A DNA stretch of 64,000 nt, from NCBI GenBank assembly GCA_027186245.1, contig CP114481.1, forward strand, positions 24,335,501 to 24,399,500. Direction: 5' to 3'. The position numbers were made by a program, and so were the translations under genes. Shown in pieces: positions 61,889-64,000 of this stretch (positions are counted from its first letter, which is position 1; each line of letters starts with the position of its first letter). Source of the stretch: Coriaria nepalensis. Lineage: Eukaryota; Streptophyta; Magnoliopsida; Cucurbitales; Coriariaceae. The notes under the pieces were generated by a model that worked only from the letters and a program-made list of their open reading frames with translations, was not told the DNA's origin and searched no databases.

Positions 61889-64000
61889 TATTTTAGCCAT
61901 AAAAAGAATATCATTTAGTCTTTTCATTTCATTAAATTGTTTGAAAGCACTTCGAACCAATTCTATTTTTGCATTTAAGACACGACTTTCATGCATAACT
62001 TGTAATTGATCTATTGAAGGCAACTATCCAATTTTTTAGCCTTAAAGTCATAATATTGCGCCTCTTTTAGTCATTAAATTATTCTAAATTACTTCGAACG
62101 AAATTCGGCCTTTAAACAAGACTTTCCTGCATAACTTGCAGTTGATCTATTGAAGGCAACAATGCATTTGTTTAGCCTTAAAGTCATGTCACTGAGTCTC
62201 TTCTAGTCAATAAATCATACAAAATTAATTTGAATGAATTTTATTTTCGCCCTTCAAACATGATTTTCTTACATAACATGCAATTAATTTATTGACGACA
62301 ACAATGCATTATTTTAACCTTAAAAAGTATATGATTCAGTTTTTTCATTTCATTAAATTGTTTCAAAGCATTTCGGACCAATTATATTTTTGCCTTTAAG
62401 ACACGACTTTCATGAATAACTTGTAAGTGATCTATTGAAGGCAACTATGAATTTTTTTAGCCGAAAATTCATATTATTGCGTCTCTTTTAGTCATTAAAT
62501 CATTCTAAATCGCTTCGAACGAAAGTCGGCCTTTAAACAAGACTTTCGTGCATAACTTGCAGTTAATCTATTGAAGGCAACAATGCATTTGTTTAGCCTT
62601 AAAGTCATGTCATTGAGTGTCATCCCGTCATTAAATCATTCTAAATTAAGTTGAACGAATTCTATTTTCGCCTTTCAAACATGATTTTCTTACATAACTT
62701 GAAATTAATTTATTGACGACAACAATGCATTATTTTAGCCTTAAAAAGTATATCATTCAGTCTTTTCATTTCATTAAATGGTTTGAAAGCACTTCGAACC
62801 AATTATATTTTTGCATTTAAAGACACGACTTTCATGAATAACTTGTAATTGATCTATTGAAGGCAACTATGCATTTTTTTAGCCTTAAAGTCATATTATT
62901 GCACCTCTTTTAGTCATTAAATCATTCTAAATTACTTCGAACGAAATTCGGCCTTTAAACATGACTTTCACGCATAACTTGCAGTTAATCTATTGAAGGC
63001 AACAATGCATTTGTTTAGCCTTAAAGTCATGTCATTGAGTCTCATCCAGTCATTAAATCATTCTAAATTAAATTGAACGAATTCTATTTTCGCCTTGCAA
63101 ACATGATTTTCTTACATAACTTGCAATTAATTTATTGACGACAACAATGCATTATTTTAGCCTTAAAAAGTGTATCATTCAGTCTTTTCATTTCATTAAA
63201 TTGTTTGGAAGCACTTCGAACCAATTCTATTTTTGCATTTAAGACACGACTTTCATGCATAACTTGTAATTGATCTATTGAAGGCAACTATGCATTTTTT
63301 TATCCTTAAAGTCATATTATTGCACCTCTTTTAGTCATTAAATCATTCTAAATTACTTCGAACGAAATTCGGCCTTTAAACATGACTTTCGTGAATAACT
63401 TCCAGTTAATCTATTGAAGGCAACAATGCATTTGTTTAGCCTTAATGTCTTGTCATTGAGTCTCATCCAGTCATTAAATCATTCTAAATTAAGTTGAACG
63501 AATTCTATTTTCGCCTTTCAAACATGATTTTCTTTCATAACTTGCAATTAATTTATTGACGACAACAATGCATTATTTTAGCCTTAAAAAGTATATCATT
63601 TAGTCTTTTCATTTCATTAAATTGTTTGAAAGCACTTCGAACCAATTCTATACTTGCATTTAAGACACGACTTTCATGCATAACTGGTAATTGATCTATT
63701 GAAGGCAACTATGCAATTTTTTAGCCTTAAATTCATAATATTGCGCCTCTTTTAGTCATTAAATTATTCTAAATTACTTCGAATGAAATTCGGCCATTAA
63801 ACATGAGTTTCCTGCATAACTTGCAGTTGATCTATTGAAGGCAACAATGCATTTGTTTAGCCTTAAAGTCATGTCACTGAGTCTCTTCTAGTCAATAAAT
63901 CATACAAAATTAATTTGAATGAATTTTATTTTCGCCCTTCAAACATGATTTTCTTACATAACATGCAATTAATTTATTGACGACAACAATGCATTATTTT
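61889..64000 (+). repeat. Five trimers to the window end, no strict HOR seen
   Basis: Units start at 61,889, 62,310, 62,731 (422 bp, extra a in 'catttaaagacacg'), 63,153 and 63,574, and the next begins at 63,995. The unit at 62,310 is an 'a'-like X unit ('tatatgatt', 'cggacc', 'tatgaattt', 'gaaagtcgg') that recalls the left end of the window. Units at 61,889 and 63,574 share 'aatattgcgcctc', 'aaattattc' and 'tttcctgcataac', so they probably derive from one recent ancestor four trimers apart. Confidence 0.8.

Larger units (their letters stand above)
1..64000 (+). repeat. Tandem satellite array, 421-bp trimeric unit, whole window
   Basis: The whole window is head-to-tail copies of a ~421-bp unit that starts 'tattttagcc'. 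Unit n starts at 1+421(n-1) up to unit 33 (13,473). Later starts follow the same step, corrected for units of other length: 422 bp at 13,473, 46,307, 47,992, 49,677, 50,941, 53,467, 56,415, 59,362 and 62,731; 420 bp at 32,417, 35,363, 36,625, 52,205 and 57,679; 419 bp at 23,999. This gives 152 complete units and a 6-base start of the next at 63,995. No inversion of a unit, foreign insertion or unique spacer was seen, and both window ends lie inside the array. The all-satellite content, AT richness and HOR structure are typical of eukaryotic centromeric or pericentromeric DNA; that location is inference. The family was not recognised. Confidence 0.97.

Noticed and set aside
1..64000. CRISPR array
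   Set aside because: There are no short identical repeats separated by unique spacers. Every base belongs to the repeating unit, and units of ~140/421 bp are far too long.
1..64000. Bacterial or viral genome segment
   Set aside because: There is no coding capacity on either strand across 64 kb and the whole length is one tandem repeat, which fits eukaryotic satellite DNA only.
1..64000. Ribosomal intergenic spacer or 5S cluster
   Set aside because: No rRNA-like conserved sequence or transcription unit interrupts the repeats, and the unit has no polymerase III box pair that I could recognise.
1..64000. Telomeric or simple-sequence repeat
   Set aside because: No TTAGGG, TTTAGGG or TTAGG runs are present. 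The short T-runs (6-8) at the A/B border are part of the satellite unit.

Overview
The window is a single uninterrupted block of tandem satellite DNA. I found no protein-coding gene, RNA gene, transposable element or unique sequence. It reads as eukaryotic heterochromatin, of the centromeric or pericentromeric kind typical of plants and many animals: about 30% G+C (counted on one subunit), head-to-tail arrangement on one strand throughout, short degenerate open frames only, and nested higher-order repeats (HORs). I do not recognise the family, so species and chromosomal location are open.

The building block is a ~140-bp monomer present as three diverged subunits: A (~143 bp), B (~136 bp) and C (~142 bp). 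Each begins near a 'ttta-gcc-ttaaa' motif, has 'ttcgaa' or a relative near its middle, and ends in '..gaaggcaac-atgcatt' or a relative. A+B+C make a 421-bp trimer. I followed the register through all 152 complete trimers from base 1 to 63,994, plus 6 bases of the next. Of these, 137 are 421 bp and 15 are 419, 420 or 422 bp.

In the left part the trimers alternate between an X type (agtatat.., tttcaaag, gaataac, mostly C1 subunit) and a Y type (agtgtatc, tttgaaag, gcataac, mostly C2 subunit), giving an 842-bp layer. Larger HORs are built on this: 2,526 bp (6 trimers) at 843-10,946; a mixed X/Y block at 10,947-18,104; two 2,947-bp units (7 trimers) at 18,105-23,998; 842-bp dimers at 23,999-26,943; one very divergent trimer at 26,944-27,364; a mosaic with 421-, 1,262-, 1,684-, 3,368- and ~4,208-bp duplications at 27,365-45,464; three 1,685-bp units at 45,465-50,519; a second, unrelated 2,526-bp unit at 50,941-54,730; and 421/1,263-bp duplications and mosaics to the end.

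The window is best read as a record of unequal exchange and conversion. Shared rare variants date the duplications relative to one another, subunit-C hybrids mark exchange points, and dispersed copies of rare modules show transfer over roughly 15-25 kb inside the array. Further observations are a 9-bp dyad in some B subunits, many differences that look like CpG transitions, and one apparent 6-bp micro-inversion.
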